Assembly: GCF_001522545.3 (NCBI RefSeq)
Contig: NC_031769.1
Span: 66,696,986 to 66,760,985 of the forward strand
Direction of reading: 5' to 3'
Length of the DNA stretch: 64,000 nucleotides
Source of the DNA: Parus major
Lineage: Eukaryota > Chordata > Aves > Passeriformes > Paridae
The notes beneath the pieces are model-generated. The model saw nothing but the letters and a program-made list of their open reading frames with translations. It made no database searches and had not been told where the DNA came from. The translations under genes were made by a program, and so were the position numbers. Shown piece after piece: positions 38,001 to 47,221 of this stretch (its first letter is position 1; every line of letters begins with the position of its first letter).

Positions 38001-41000
38001 GGATGCCCTTTGGGGGTTGGAGCTAGATGATCTTTAAGGTCCCTTCCAACCCAAACCATTGTACAATACTTTTGTAAGTAAAATACTTTTGGTTGGATCC
38101 CAAGGAGCCTTAAGAAAAAGAAAGGCAAAGAGAGCACAACTGGGGTTGTCTCTGGGGTTTCACCAATCAAATCCATTATCTGCAAATCCCTGAGAGCAGA
38201 AATCAGCCCTGCCATTACCTGGGGTAGCAGTGGCACGATAGCAAACCCATCCATCTCCACTGCTGTGGTGTTGAGATAAACAGTTCCAGGAGGAGAACAG
38301 ACAGATCTTCATCACCAAGAGGTGACACCTGCTCCAGCAACATGAACATTCCACACTGTCATGTGTCACAGAGGGGTCCTTTGGATCTGTGCACTGCACC
38401 CCAGTCTCCTGTAAGTAGGCAAGGGGGCTTCATCAGGAGCTACCCTTCTTTGTACCCTTCAGTGCATGTCTCCATCTGAATGCTGAATTAAAGCACCAAG
38501 TGTCACTGATGATCCATATGGGATAATCTTCACAGCACTACAGCCTGCATGTCTACTAAATACAAATAGGATGGAAAAAACACAGCATGTCCTCTCCTCA
38601 TCCTCCACATACTCAGTTACTATCAAGTGGAGGGTGGTTCTGGCTTTTTCTCTCAGTGCCCACACAGTCAAAGAATGGGCAGCCATGGCTTTTAATTAGG
38701 GTCTTTTCCCAACCACAGCTGCCTCAAGCCAAACTTCCAGTTGTTAAGGAACCTTTCCTGTCGGACCACCCGGGAGCCACTCGGCAGTCACATTCACACA
38801 GAGGCTCTGCAGCAGTTCACAGCCTCTCGTCTTGGGGTGCCACCCCCCAGAGCTCAGTTTGCAGCTGACACCACATCTTGCCCACCCAGATACCTGCACT
38901 GAATGCATTCCTCAACACAGTGGGATGCAGGGCTGTTTACTGCGACCTGAATAAGGCCTGGCTTCTCAAAGGTGGTGTGTGCTCCGTGAGGCCAAGGGAA
39001 TCCCGGTGTATTACTTGAATCTCTGGCCTAGGACTGAATGCACAAAATGTCCCCTACAGGCAGGGAAAAGCTGTGGAGCTTTCCAGGGACTGACTCGATC
39101 ATCCATGGGGCCATGCCATAGGAAAGCCCTCCACAGCAGCCACTGGCAGGCAGAGGTGAGAGGGAGAAAGCTGGGACTCACTGTGGATGCCAGCAGCCCT
39201 CACACTCCTTCTCCAGTCTCTGCTCTGCATCTGGAGAGTGTTTGAAGTACAGGCACTGACCCCTGCCATGGACTTCCTCGTGCTGAGGAGGAGAAATGCC
39301 CCAAAGCACTCAGAATGTTTTTCTTTTCCACCTGCTGCCCCTTGTCACCTGCAAAAAGTGTGAATCATGAGGGTGATGCCTCTCTTGCCCTGTAGCTGTT
39401 TTCCTGATGTGCACAGAAACAAAAAATTCCTGACAGTATATTCAATTTTCTCTTTTTTTTTCCCTCTTCATGTTTTCATATCTGCAGTGTAGTTAAACCT
39501 TAAAGAAACCTCTTCCCACACCAAAATATACTTTCAAGCCTTCTTCTGCCAGATTTTGATGGCACTGGAAAAGGTAATGCCTACTCTAATTACTGACGTC
39601 ATTTGGAAAAACTTTTTTCCCCACTGCAAATCTGAAGCCACTTGACCCATAAATGACAGAGCAGTCTTTGTTGTTGCCTTTTCTCGTTTTCTTTCAGCTT
39701 GCTTGATGTCCTTCTACAGCAGCATTTAAAACTCACCTCAGGTCCTTCTCAGAGGGGTTGAGATACAATTTAGCCTTTGCAATCACTGATGTAAATGAGC
39801 CAGGCTTTTGTTGCTCCAGAGCCAGCTTGGAGAGAGATTTGCCATGCATTTGGGACTGGTTGTGTCGATTACTCATGTGAGTGTATTAATGAAGTTGCAG
39901 GGAGGCCAGTTGCACAATAGTTGCTTTCAGCTGGGTTTCTAAATTGCCATCGGAAAGCTGGCAAGTTTTTAAAAAGGGCTTTTGCAGCATTTGGGGAAGT
40001 CACTGCTGTCTGTGAAAGATCCTCTGCTGAGTCTGAAGAACTGGAACATACATATGTGAATTTTTGATCCACTCAGTGTCCCAAGAGCATCTTTTGAAAC
40101 CTATGTTTGCTGTCCTTCAGCTGTCAAGTACGCAGCAGTGGATTTTGGAAAGGATTGAGTGAAGACTAGCTTTAACACTGTGGTTGGCTGAGTGAATTCG
40201 GCATTTGTAGATTTGTTTGTACAGCGATTTCTAGGATGCTTAATAGCCAGGGAAACGTTTTTCCCAAGTATTTGACATAAAGCAGTCCGTTTGCCTTCTG
40301 CAGGTTGTCTTCTGTAAGGGCCAGTTTTTATTGATAGTAAAAAATCAATCTTTACTGAGCACCTGAGCCCCTCTGATCTCCAGAGGGTTTGTGAATAGGT
40401 GGCATATCCCAGAGGAAGTGTGCAAAGTGTGCTGCCCTCACAGGCTTGGTAGGGAAGCAGGCTGCCAGTTATTAAACTTTCAGGGAGGTCTCCCTCTGCA
40501 GGCAGCAGGGCCTTTGGAAAATGGAGGAGGAGCTGCCACTCTCACAGATTTTGTGAAAATGAGTAATTTAAGGATGACACTCGGCTGGCAGGAGACCTCA
40601 GTCGTGTCACAGCAGGAGGGAATGGCCTGTCCCAAAGAAACACTTCTGTGTGGGGACACCCAGCAGAAACAGACCCAGGATTGTGAGGTGTGCCAGGCCT
40701 CCTGCACCAGGGCCTGGAGAGATGCTGACAAGGAGAGAGCAATACAAGGAATTGCAGAATTTGCTTGCATAGTCAAGCATTAGGAGAGACCACTGAACTG
40801 GCCTTTCACATGCAGCTTCTGTGCCTTGAGCTGGAGGAAGATGAGTTTACTTTCACACTTTTTTTTTTTTTCTGAAACTTAACTTATTTAATTACATCTC
40901 CAGTATGTTGAGAAGTTCCAGCCATAACATAATTTTATGTAGAAAATATTCCAGCACTCAGTGTTTGCTGTAATGGATCAAGACAGTGGCTTGTGAAGTC

Positions 41001-41647
41001 TAATCCCCTGCCTCCACTGCTGAATGGTGAAAATACTTTAGAGGCAGCCAAAATTGATTTCTGCACTTACTGCTCCTTGGTGTGTCTAGTCTAAGTGGAG
41101 AAGAGTGGCACACTAAGTAAAATCTGGTTTTCCCTCACTGAATGTGGGAATACTTGGAACTGGAAGTACTTTAGAGTGCTTTCTACACCCTCACATGGTA
41201 AAGCTTCTCTTCTTATTATGTGGGGGCTGTTAAATGGGTGTGAAATGATAGTTGAGTGTAATTATTTCCCTGTCTGCTTGTGTTTGCAGGGGAGGCGGGC
41301 TGGGGCTGGTCCTGGCCAGCGCGGGCTTCGGCCGCCTGACCGCCCCCATCATGGAGCTCCACAACCAGAAAGGTTACTTCCTCCACCACGTCATCTTCGC
41401 CTGCTGCACACTCATCTGCATCATCTGCATCCTGCTGCTGCCCGAGAGCAAGAACCAGAACCTGCCTGAGAACATCCCGGATGGGGAACATTACACCCGG
41501 CAGCCCCTCCTGCCGCACAAGAAGGGCGAGCAGCCCCTGCTCCTGACAAACTCTGAACTCAAGGATTACTCTGGCCTCCATGACTCAGCAGCTGTGAGTG
41601 ACGGGATCTCGGAGAACACCACTGCCAACGGCATGAAGTCAATGTAA
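10871..41647 (+). CDS. SLC22A23: SLC22A23, orphan MFS transporter (3' part, seven coding exons)
   Basis: Joined CDS: 10871-11039, 16372-16499, 28564-28666, 31600-31832, 34443-34475, 36261-36384, 41290-41647. All junctions are GT-AG and the reading frame is continuous across all seven exons, giving ~382 residues plus a TAA stop at 41645-41647. The protein is the C-terminal half of a 12-helix SLC22 major-facilitator transporter: likely TM5-6, the large cytoplasmic loop, TM7-12 and a ~67-residue tail. The tail with HYTRQPLLPHKKGEQPLLL and KDYSGLHD, and the segment IGKYSQLPDS, are what identify SLC22A23 rather than an OCT or OAT. Family knowledge: SLC22A23 (BOCT2) is a divergent orphan SLC22 member of the plasma membrane, and its substrate is not established. 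The human gene has ten coding exons, so these are probably exons 4-10; exons 1-3 lie upstream of the window. Its 3' end converges on PSMG4. No frameshift or internal stop is seen. Confidence 0.96.
11040..16371 (+). other. SLC22A23 intron (5.3 kb)
   Basis: Bounded by GTAAGT and TTAAAG. Non-coding. A T-rich run lies at ~16217-16240 just upstream of the acceptor region. No repeat family or RNA gene recognised. Confidence 0.85.
16372..16499 (+). CDS. SLC22A23: SLC22A23 coding exon (likely exon 5; post-TM6 loop)
   Basis: The acceptor is CCCTCTTTAAAG ending at 16371 and the donor is GTGAGT at 16500. The exon completes a valine codon and reads IFPESLRWLMATQQFEASKE, ending at VVP plus one base. PESLRWL is the SLC22 family PESPRWL motif that follows TM6, here with Leu in place of the usual second Pro. 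The rest is the charged start of the large cytoplasmic loop between TM6 and TM7. Confidence 0.95.
16604..16620. repeat. (ATTC)n short tandem repeat
   Basis: Four CATT/ATTC units about 105 bases downstream of the SLC22A23 exon that ends at 16499. Confidence 0.85.
17570..17900. promoter_or_regulatory. Putative conserved non-coding element
   Basis: About 330 bases with CpGs kept (ACGTCAGTGCC, CATCAGCGAGGG, CGGCACACCGGTG) next to GTTAATTAGC, TGCATGTAATTG and TATAAATACC. Unlike the surrounding AT-rich intron it lacks homopolymers. Conservation is inferred, not tested. Confidence 0.28.
24340..24870 (-). mobile_element. Fossil LINE (CR1/L3 clade), antisense, reverse-transcriptase part
   Basis: The + strand shows several phrases typical of the antisense of a CR1/L3 reverse transcriptase: GGTTATTAAACAAGATTTTG, CCTACGAGGGATATTAAGAC (the region of the PQGS turn), AGTCCTGGAAGGTCTAAATA at ~24609-24628 (minus strand reads VYLDL, where family members have VYLDF.KAFD), and GAGCTACTGACAATATCGTT near 24776. 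The phrases come in the order and rough spacing of the family consensus as I remember it. Reading frames are fully broken. The limits are approximate. Confidence 0.6.
28564..28666 (+). CDS. SLC22A23: SLC22A23 coding exon (likely exon 6; loop and start of TM7)
   Basis: The acceptor is GGTTTGTTTCAG ending at 28563 and the donor is GTAAGT at 28667. The split Glu codon (g|ag) and 33 further codons give a basic loop (LEKEITRRPKKVCIIKVVGT) and the start of TM7 (NIVVLCVN). It leaves with two bases of a Ser codon that the next exon completes. Confidence 0.94.
28667..31599 (+). other. SLC22A23 intron (2.9 kb)
   Basis: Bounded by GTAAGT and CCCCAG. It contains a T21 run at ~29421-29441. Nothing else recognised. 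Confidence 0.85.
29421..29441. repeat. T21 homopolymer
   Basis: Uninterrupted T run in an SLC22A23 intron; length is likely to vary between individuals and reads. Confidence 0.9.
31600..31832 (+). CDS. SLC22A23: SLC22A23 coding exon (likely exon 7; TM7-TM9)
   Basis: The acceptor tract CTCCTGTTTCCCCCAG ends at 31599 and the donor is GTAAGT at 31833. The exon encodes 77 whole codons: the end of TM7 (SLTGYGIHHCF), an exposed loop with THNFYADYYT, TM8 (MAGIALASCLAMCPVVGF), the short basic loop LGRRGG and TM9 (LLLFMILTALASLLQLGLLN). LGRRGG sits where MFS carriers keep their second GRR-type loop. Stops in the other frames and the consensus splice sites fix the limits. Confidence 0.95.
31833..34442 (+). 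other. SLC22A23 intron (2.6 kb)
   Basis: Bounded by GTAAGT and ATCCAG. It contains a G11 run at 33739-33749. Nothing else recognised. Confidence 0.85.
34443..34475 (+). CDS. SLC22A23: SLC22A23 33-base microexon (likely exon 8)
   Basis: The acceptor is TCTTGGATCCAG ending at 34442. The donor is GTATGG at 34476, weaker than the other donors of this gene. The exon finishes a Leu codon begun in the previous exon, encodes IGKYSQLPDS, and gives the first base of a Gly codon finished by the next exon. It is phase 1 on both sides, so removing it would keep the frame. The peptide lies in the loop between TM9 and TM10. Placement rests on continuous frame at both junctions and on remembered similarity to mammalian SLC22A23. 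Confidence 0.92.
34476..36260 (+). other. SLC22A23 intron (1.8 kb)
   Basis: Lies between the 33-base microexon and the TM10 exon. The donor GTATGG is non-consensus at +4 to +6. No repeats recognised. Confidence 0.85.
36261..36384 (+). CDS. SLC22A23: SLC22A23 coding exon (likely exon 9; TM10)
   Basis: The acceptor is CTTGTCTTGCCAG ending at 36260 and the donor is GTGAGA at 36385. It encodes the loop GMSDSVKDKF, the membrane span SVAFSIVGMFSSHAVGSLS, and FFCAEITPTVI plus two bases of Arg. EITPTVIR matches the SLC22 motif that reads ELYPTVIR or similar in OATs and OCTs; the aromatic residue (Tyr/Phe) is replaced here by Thr, in keeping with the divergent nature of this family branch. Confidence 0.95.
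36385..41289 (+). other. SLC22A23 last intron (4.9 kb)
   Basis: Bounded by GTGAGA and TTGCAG. It contains a CR1 3'-end fragment at ~37970-38062. Open frames such as 40391-40783 have no family features. Confidence 0.85.
37970..38062 (+). mobile_element. CR1 LINE 3'-end fragment
   Basis: GGAGCTAGATGATCTTTAAG followed by GTCCCTTCCAACCCAAACCA is the hallmark CR1 3' end. The usual (ATTCTATG)n terminal repeat has decayed to ATTGTACAATAC. The 5' side is truncated, as is normal for CR1; the left limit is approximate. Sense orientation, in the last intron of SLC22A23. Confidence 0.85.
41290..41647 (+). CDS. SLC22A23: SLC22A23 last coding exon (likely exon 10; TM11-TM12 and tail)
   Basis: The acceptor is GTGTTTGCAG ending at 41289. 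It encodes 118 whole codons and TAA at 41645. TM11 is the glycine-rich GGGLGLVLASAGFG stretch and TM12 is HHVIFACCTLICIICILLL. Then comes the conserved PES turn and a hydrophilic tail of about 67 residues. The tail holds an acidic dileucine (EQPLLL, 41528-41545), a YSGL tyrosine motif (41567-41578) and a Ser/Thr/Asn-rich end. The exon is clearly richer in GC than the flanking intron and UTR. Confidence 0.97.
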
Positions 41648-43374
41648 CTGGGTGGATTTTTTTCCTTCTCATTTTTTTTTTTTAATTATTTTATTTCCCC
41701 TTCTTCTATTTCTTATCTTCCTTTTGTATTTTATTTGATGCTGTTGTGCGGGAGGAGTAGCACTTTGGGCAAAGGTGTTTTGCACAGATTTTACAAACCA
41801 GTGATGGAGCAGACACAAACTTAGAGGAATTCAACTCTGCTACTAAAGCAAATTTTGGCGTCTTCAACAGTTATGCAGATTACTCTTGAAAAGTTTTGGG
41901 GGAAAAGACTCTTTTGAGAAAAGACCTGGCTGGCAGTAGCCCTTCAGAACTCTTTTTTTCCTGCCATTAAATATGTATATTTATTTTGATTTATTCTCAA
42001 GAAGCACTTTATTTCCTTTTCCTTTCATAGATCACAAAAATGAAGCCATCTTATAAGAGGTGCAGCCATTCCAAGAAAGAAACCATGGGGGGAGGGGGAG
42101 TGTTGTTTTCTGTTTTGTTTTTGTGTTTCTTTAAAGGAAAGAAGGATTCTCTGCAAAGTTGAATTGACTTAAACTTAGACTTGTGCAACATTTTTCTGCC
42201 TGTCTAGAAAGTCCAAGTGCCCAGATTGCCTGCTGTGTTTGTATACACTAAAAAAAAAAAGAAGAAAAAGCAAAGCAAAACCTGTTGTGACTCAAACTCT
42301 GACTGCATTTTATGAATCTTATATTTGTCTTTATAGCCCATGTGCACTTAAAAGTTTCTTTCTAAATTAGTCCTCTTTTGTTTTCACTGAATGCATTGGA
42401 GAAAATCCTACCCAAACAAGCTGATTTTTTAATAAGAATCAGCTTTCTGCATTTAAAGAGTATATTAATCTATTTTAGGTGGTTGCCACTGGTCCTTAAT
42501 AGTAATGTAGATGATGCAAATGATTTGACTAACGATGCAAAAATGAGTTTTGCCTAGAATGGCTATAATTATCAGGAGGCCCAGGATCTCTGACTGCTCC
42601 AGGAGAAAAGCCTAGACTAGCAGTGATAAATAATAAGGAGCATGGGCAACGATCTATAACTTTATTCCAAAAGGCAGCATAGCTGGGATTTCTGCTCCTG
42701 GGAAATGAGTGTCCTGGTATTAAGTGTTTTTAGAATCAGGGTTTGGGTTTTCAATTTAAGTGGAAAAAATGCTTAAATTAATGTTGGAAAGGGATGAATT
42801 GATATGTGAATAATGACTTACTGAGCTGTCTTGAGTTCTTAGAGATGTGTTCTGTTTCTGACCCAAGAATATACAATGAACTCACCCTTATTTCCCAACT
42901 GCTCTTGTAAGATTTTAGTTCAGGAAAAAAAAAGTTTACCTAAATTGGATTAATTCTACACAAAGTGAACATCCAGTTTACCTCCTGCTGTGCAGATGGC
43001 ACTTTGATAGTGGCCACTTGACTTCTCTCCTCCGGCCCCCAAACCAACTATCTCCTTTGGCCATTGGCTTTTGGTTCTCACTCAAGAGAATTTTGTGAGG
43101 ACCTAATTCAATGCAAGGACTTCGTTAACAAATTTCTTGCATTGTAGTTAACCCTCCCCTCTCTCCCTCCCTCCCTCTTCTCCTTTCTCACTCAGGCCAT
43201 CCATTTGTGATTGCTCGGTAGTGCAGACGTTCAAACAGAGCAGCAGGATGTCAATGTTGTACTGAGTGTCCGTATGATTGCCACTTTGTTTGATGTACAT
43301 CTTGCGTTCATATGCAGGGGGAAGTGCTCATTTGCACTTTCCTCCTCTACCTTCCCTTCCCCTTCCTCCCTTGC

Positions 43375-43382
43375 TGTATATA
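43375..43382 (+). promoter_or_regulatory. Pumilio-type 3'UTR site (TGTATATA)
   Basis: Exact match to the PUF/Pumilio consensus UGUANAUA on the sense strand of the SLC22A23 3'UTR, just after a C/T-rich tract and 71 nt before an internal AATAAA. Such sites recruit PUM1/2 and usually lower mRNA stability or translation. Function here is inferred from the motif only. Confidence 0.4.
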
Positions 43383-43452
43383 TCGTCGATTAACTACTGT
43401 ACCTAACAATTTCCATCCTCCATTAGGCTGCCCATGTCCTCTTACAGTCCCC

Positions 43453-43458
43453 AATAAA
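43453..43458 (+). terminator. SLC22A23: Candidate internal poly(A) signal (AATAAA) in SLC22A23 3'UTR
   Basis: AATAAA about 1.8 kb after the stop codon. Use would give a shorter 3'UTR that keeps the upstream Pumilio-type site at 43375. Only the hexamer is seen; use is inferred. Confidence 0.35.
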
Positions 43459-44499
43459 TCAGAGATCCATGCTCCCCGGCAGGCCACGCAGTAAAGTAGC
43501 ACAGCCTCAGACGCTGACGGGTGCAAGGGGACAGGTAGACCTGCAGAAGCAACAGAGGTGGTTGTGTTCAGAGTAACAATGTTGTCCTAAAGCTGCTAAT
43601 TTTTACAGAGGATGATGTGGACATTTGGGTTCTTCTTGAGCCTGGTAAGAAACACTGGAGCAGTTGATGGTAGTTTTGCCCAGAGTTGTTACACTACTGT
43701 TTTTTTCACCTTTGCTAGATTTGCTGTGACAGCAAGAGCCTGATCTTCCTTACGCTCAAGTTTTATTGTCAGGCTTGACTGTGGCTGCTTCTTTTCGTTC
43801 TGAGCCGAGACCTTTGCAGTCCGTGTTCACCTGAGGAAAGAGCCCAGCCCTTCCCCACTTGTGCAGTATTGACACACCAAATTAGCGCGATACCTTTTGC
43901 CTTCGATGCGAGATGCTTGTTGCAAGCCACACACATTCGGGGACGAAAGAAACGGGTTCACAACAAAAAGCTGAAGAAGCGAAACAAGGCTTCAGGGAAG
44001 AGAAAAAGGGCCTGAGAGAGGAGAAGGTGCAAGTGCAGAGGCAGAAAGCAGCGTCCTGCCATCCATCGTGCCGTGGAGCCAGTGGCTCCTTCCTCCCTGC
44101 TCTTCTTCGTGGCCCGTGTGCTCAAGCCGCGGTACAGCTCTTGTAGAACATCCACAAGCCTATAAAGCCGGCTGCTTCCAGCACTGTCAGTGGTCCTGGT
44201 GAGCTCACCGCTGGTGTCCACAGCGCTTTATCGTTTCCTGTTCTGGTGGTTGCTCTCCGATGACAGGCACAGGGAAAAGAATACTTGTTTAAACATACCA
44301 ATTTAGATAGTAAATACACTAGGTGACAGGAACATGCAGCAACTTTAATTTTTTATTTTTTTTTAAGAAAAAAGTCTTGTGAAGTTGATTTGATTTGCTG
44401 CTTTTTTGTTTTTTGCTTCAAACCAGGTAGTTGGTACTGATCTGCAATGAAGGGAGCCCAGCTTCTCTAGTTGGTCTGGCCCTCTGCCTCTGTCACAAC

Positions 44500-44505
44500 A
44501 ATAAA
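44500..44505 (+). terminator. SLC22A23: Candidate internal poly(A) signal (AATAAA) in SLC22A23 3'UTR
   Basis: AATAAA about 2.85 kb after the stop codon, followed by CAAAAACTAATTTCC and then T-rich sequence. A possible intermediate 3' end; no direct support. Confidence 0.35.
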
Positions 44506-45661
44506 GCAAAAACTAATTTCCTGCCTTGGCAGTTCCAGTTTTGCTCCTTTTCCTGAAAACATGAACACTTCTGTGATGATTACGTTCTTCCACACATGCT
44601 CACGGGGTTGGAAAGCTTTCACTAAACCTATCTTGTGTGGAGGATCCAGGTACCAGGTGATGCAGCAGGGCAGAAAGGAAGCGTGGGGATGCTTGCCCTG
44701 CCTTGTCTAGTCCTGCAGCAGGACAGGGCTCTCTCCTGGAGTCCCAGCCTGCTGCACCATTGGCTCCTCGGCCATGTCTCCTCTGCAGCCATCACCAGGA
44801 AAGGCTTTTCTCAGGCGGCTCTTTCTGGCCACCACAACAGGGGAAGCAGTCCAAGCTGTCTTGTCCATTTTTGGCCTTTTTCTGTGAACCTTCAGTAACC
44901 TCTAAGCCCATCAGTAGATTTTTCTTTGGGTTTACCATTTAAGGGCTTTCTCCATCTTTGTAAGTTCAAACAAAAATGTGAAGTTGACATTATGCTTGAT
45001 CCTGGGGGTTTTGCCCCCCTTTTAAGGTTCCAGTACTGCTTTTGTTGCCAGACACGCTGCAAACAGATAGCAACAGTTACCTGTTTGCAAGTGTTTTGTG
45101 GCCACTCAGAAAGGGGGTTGTGTGATTTACTTCTGGGTTTCACTGAGTAGGCTTTTTTTTTGTTGTCGTTCTTTTTAGTGGAAGTATTTTGCTTAACTGT
45201 TGCCACTTCCTGGAGCCAAACACTTTATTGGTCACCAAATTGGAAGCAGAAGTGCCATTAACTGAACTCTGTGAATGTCAAATCAAGTTGCGCCTGTAGC
45301 TGGCACATAAGACAACACTATCGAGTGGAGGGATGATCTCCCCCACTGTAACTCTTTTTTATTTTGTTTTTTAAGAAAAAAAATGAAATTACAAACCTCA
45401 TTTTAAATGTATTGTGTAAAATGTTTCAGGAAAGGAGTACAGTGTGTTTTGTCTAGTGGGCGAGATCTCCCTCCCCATTTCAGTTTCCGATGAAGTTTTA
45501 AAGAATCGTGTTACTGTATGTTTTGATCATGAATAGTCTGGTGGTGCTTCCTCATAGCACAAGCTTAAATCAAGTACTGAAAACAGTCTTACAAGCTAAA
45601 TGTCTGCATGATGTTACATCTGTTGTACCTACTGAGAAGAACTTTGTATGTAAATGTACAG

Positions 45662-45667
45662 AATAAA
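45662..45667 (+). terminator. SLC22A23: Distal poly(A) signal of SLC22A23 (AATAAA)
   Basis: Canonical AATAAA about 4.0 kb after the stop codon. It is followed within 30 nt by T/G-rich sequence (CGTTGTCCCATCAGTTTGCT), as expected of a cleavage site. It is the last + strand hexamer before the convergent PSMG4 gene. Confidence 0.7.
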
Positions 45668-45690
45668 ATGACGTTGTCCCATCAGTTTGC

Positions 45691-46710
45691 TCTCCCTGGT
45701 CTGGCTCCCTTGCAGTGACTTCTCGAACACCCAGCAGCAGCTGATGCCTCAGCACATAGCCCTACCCTGCTCTACAAACAGAATGAGCTGTTTGTAAATC
45801 AGGCTAATTAAAACAGCACATTGATTTGCAACTAATTATCCTTTATAGTCAATTTCAGAAGCATAGTCGACTGTTTCCTGAGCAGTGTAAATTAAAAAGA
45901 AAATACCTTTCAACAGTTGCTTTTTGCTATTCTGATATTGAACTGTGGCCAAGGACAGGCAGCTGTTCCCACCAGGTAAGGAGGGGCCCTCTGCACTCAC
46001 ACCAAATCTGAGACAGTGTTCACATTGAACACTGGGAGTTCAAACCCTTTTGGACAAGAGACCCAGCAGCTGTGCCTTCTACAGCAGCAGCCACTTGGTT
46101 ACAGTTTTTAATTGCTGATTGTGGCACCATAGCAAGGTAAATTCATCACTTTTCTGTAGGTGCTTAGGACAGTTTAGAAGCAGCACCAGTAGTTTAATTT
46201 TGGTTTGTATCATAAGCTGATGCTGGAGCTTGAGTCAAGGCTCAACTCAGAATGAAAAAAAAACCAAAAAAACCTCCACAAAAACCTGGATAGCTAAAAC
46301 TCCTAGCTGCAATCTTATTAAACAAAACAGCCCCTGGGTCTGCCCTTGAAAGGATACACATGCTATCTGAAAGCAAGTCCAGAGATGTAGCAGCAGGATG
46401 TTTTTAACTGGTGGTCACGGTAGGAGACCTCTCTCATTTTATGTACAAGCTCAATTTACATGTGATGCTCCTCTAGCAGCCTGACAGATTTATCTGTTGT
46501 GCCAGAACTTAGAACAACAATTGTGCTTTTTCCTTCTATGTAGTCCTCAGGGATGCATAAATAACCCTTTGTGAAATCCTTCTAGCGTTCTTAGTGCCCA
46601 AGGGATGGAAGGAAATCCATTTTTTAGCACCAGTACTACAACCAAGAGGGGCTAAAAAGACAAAAGTAACACTTGTGTCACAGCTTTACCATACAAAAAT
46701 GTGGGATTTC
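45691..46710. other. Intergenic gap between convergent SLC22A23 and PSMG4
   Basis: About 1.0-1.3 kb of AT-rich sequence between the predicted 3' ends, depending on which PSMG4 poly(A) signal is used. An A-rich stretch is at ~46253-46290. No ORF or repeat family recognised. Confidence 0.6.
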
Positions 46711-46716
46711 TTTATT
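46711..46716 (-). terminator. PSMG4: Alternative poly(A) signal of PSMG4 (AATAAA)
   Basis: Canonical AATAAA on the minus strand (TTTATT on +) about 390 nt after the PSMG4 stop codon. If used, the 3'UTR would be ~0.4 kb and end roughly 1.0 kb from the SLC22A23 3' end. Confidence 0.45.
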
Positions 46717-46974
46717 TTAACGCTAAAAGCTGCTATACTATGTTCAGTGCTAGTACACAGTAGATTAATTGCACAGATAGCATTTGGAACTGATTTGCCA
46801 TCAGATCCCAGTACTGTGTGGAAGCCAGACACCACATGCACTTTTTCAATCATGTTCATCCCTTGCAGCATCCATTTGCTATCCTACTTGGCAGGGTAGC
46901 AAAAAAAAATTTTTTTGCTTTGAAAAATCAAATTGTATTTGAAAAAAAGAAAATCCAAGTCAAGTGTATCTATA

Positions 46975-46980
46975 TTTAAT
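46975..46980 (-). terminator. PSMG4: Candidate poly(A) signal of PSMG4 (ATTAAA)
   Basis: ATTAAA on the minus strand (TTTAAT on +) about 120 nt after the PSMG4 stop codon. This is the first recognised variant hexamer and would give a very short 3'UTR. An alternative is the AATAAA at 46711-46716. Confidence 0.45.
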
Positions 46981-47099
46981 AACAACCACAAATTCAATCA
47001 AAATAATACAAAAGAAATATACTAACTTAATGTCAGTGTGAAAATTGCAAACAGTTTTTCTGAAACAAAACCTTCATCTTCTTTTACAATGATGCACAA

Positions 47100-47221
47100 T
47101 CAGAACTTCTCTGGAAAAGCTGTCATTTCTTCTTTGATCCTGTTTTCTATGAGTAAGGTGAAATTGCTGTCTGTGTTTTGAAGATTGTAGCTGACAAATA
47201 TCTGCTTTTTGGTCTTGCTGG
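47100..47221 (-). CDS. PSMG4: PSMG4 coding exon 3 (last)
   Basis: The acceptor TGTCTTTTAG ends at 47222. The exon completes Ala, then encodes 39 codons (SKTKKQIFVSYNLQNTDSNF, then TLLIENRIKEEM and TAFPEKF), with TGA at 47102-47100. It lies 5.2 kb from exon 2 and has a much lower GC content than exons 1-2. Continuous frame and strong family match identify it; an overlapping frame that looks open here is a shadow. Confidence 0.95.

Larger units (their letters stand above)
41648..45690 (+). other. SLC22A23: SLC22A23 3' untranslated region
   Basis: About 4 kb of AT-rich sequence follows the stop with no credible ORF. It ends ~20 nt after the strongest poly(A) signal (AATAAA at 45662-45667). It contains AT-rich stretches after the stop codon, a C/T-rich tract at ~43148-43195, a Pumilio-type site TGTATATA at 43375-43382 and two internal AATAAA hexamers. 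The end point is inferred from the signal, not from transcript data. Confidence 0.75.

Noticed and set aside
40391..40783. 130-codon + strand frame in the last SLC22A23 intron
   Set aside because: No splice sites fitting the phase 2 junction and no similarity to the transporter.
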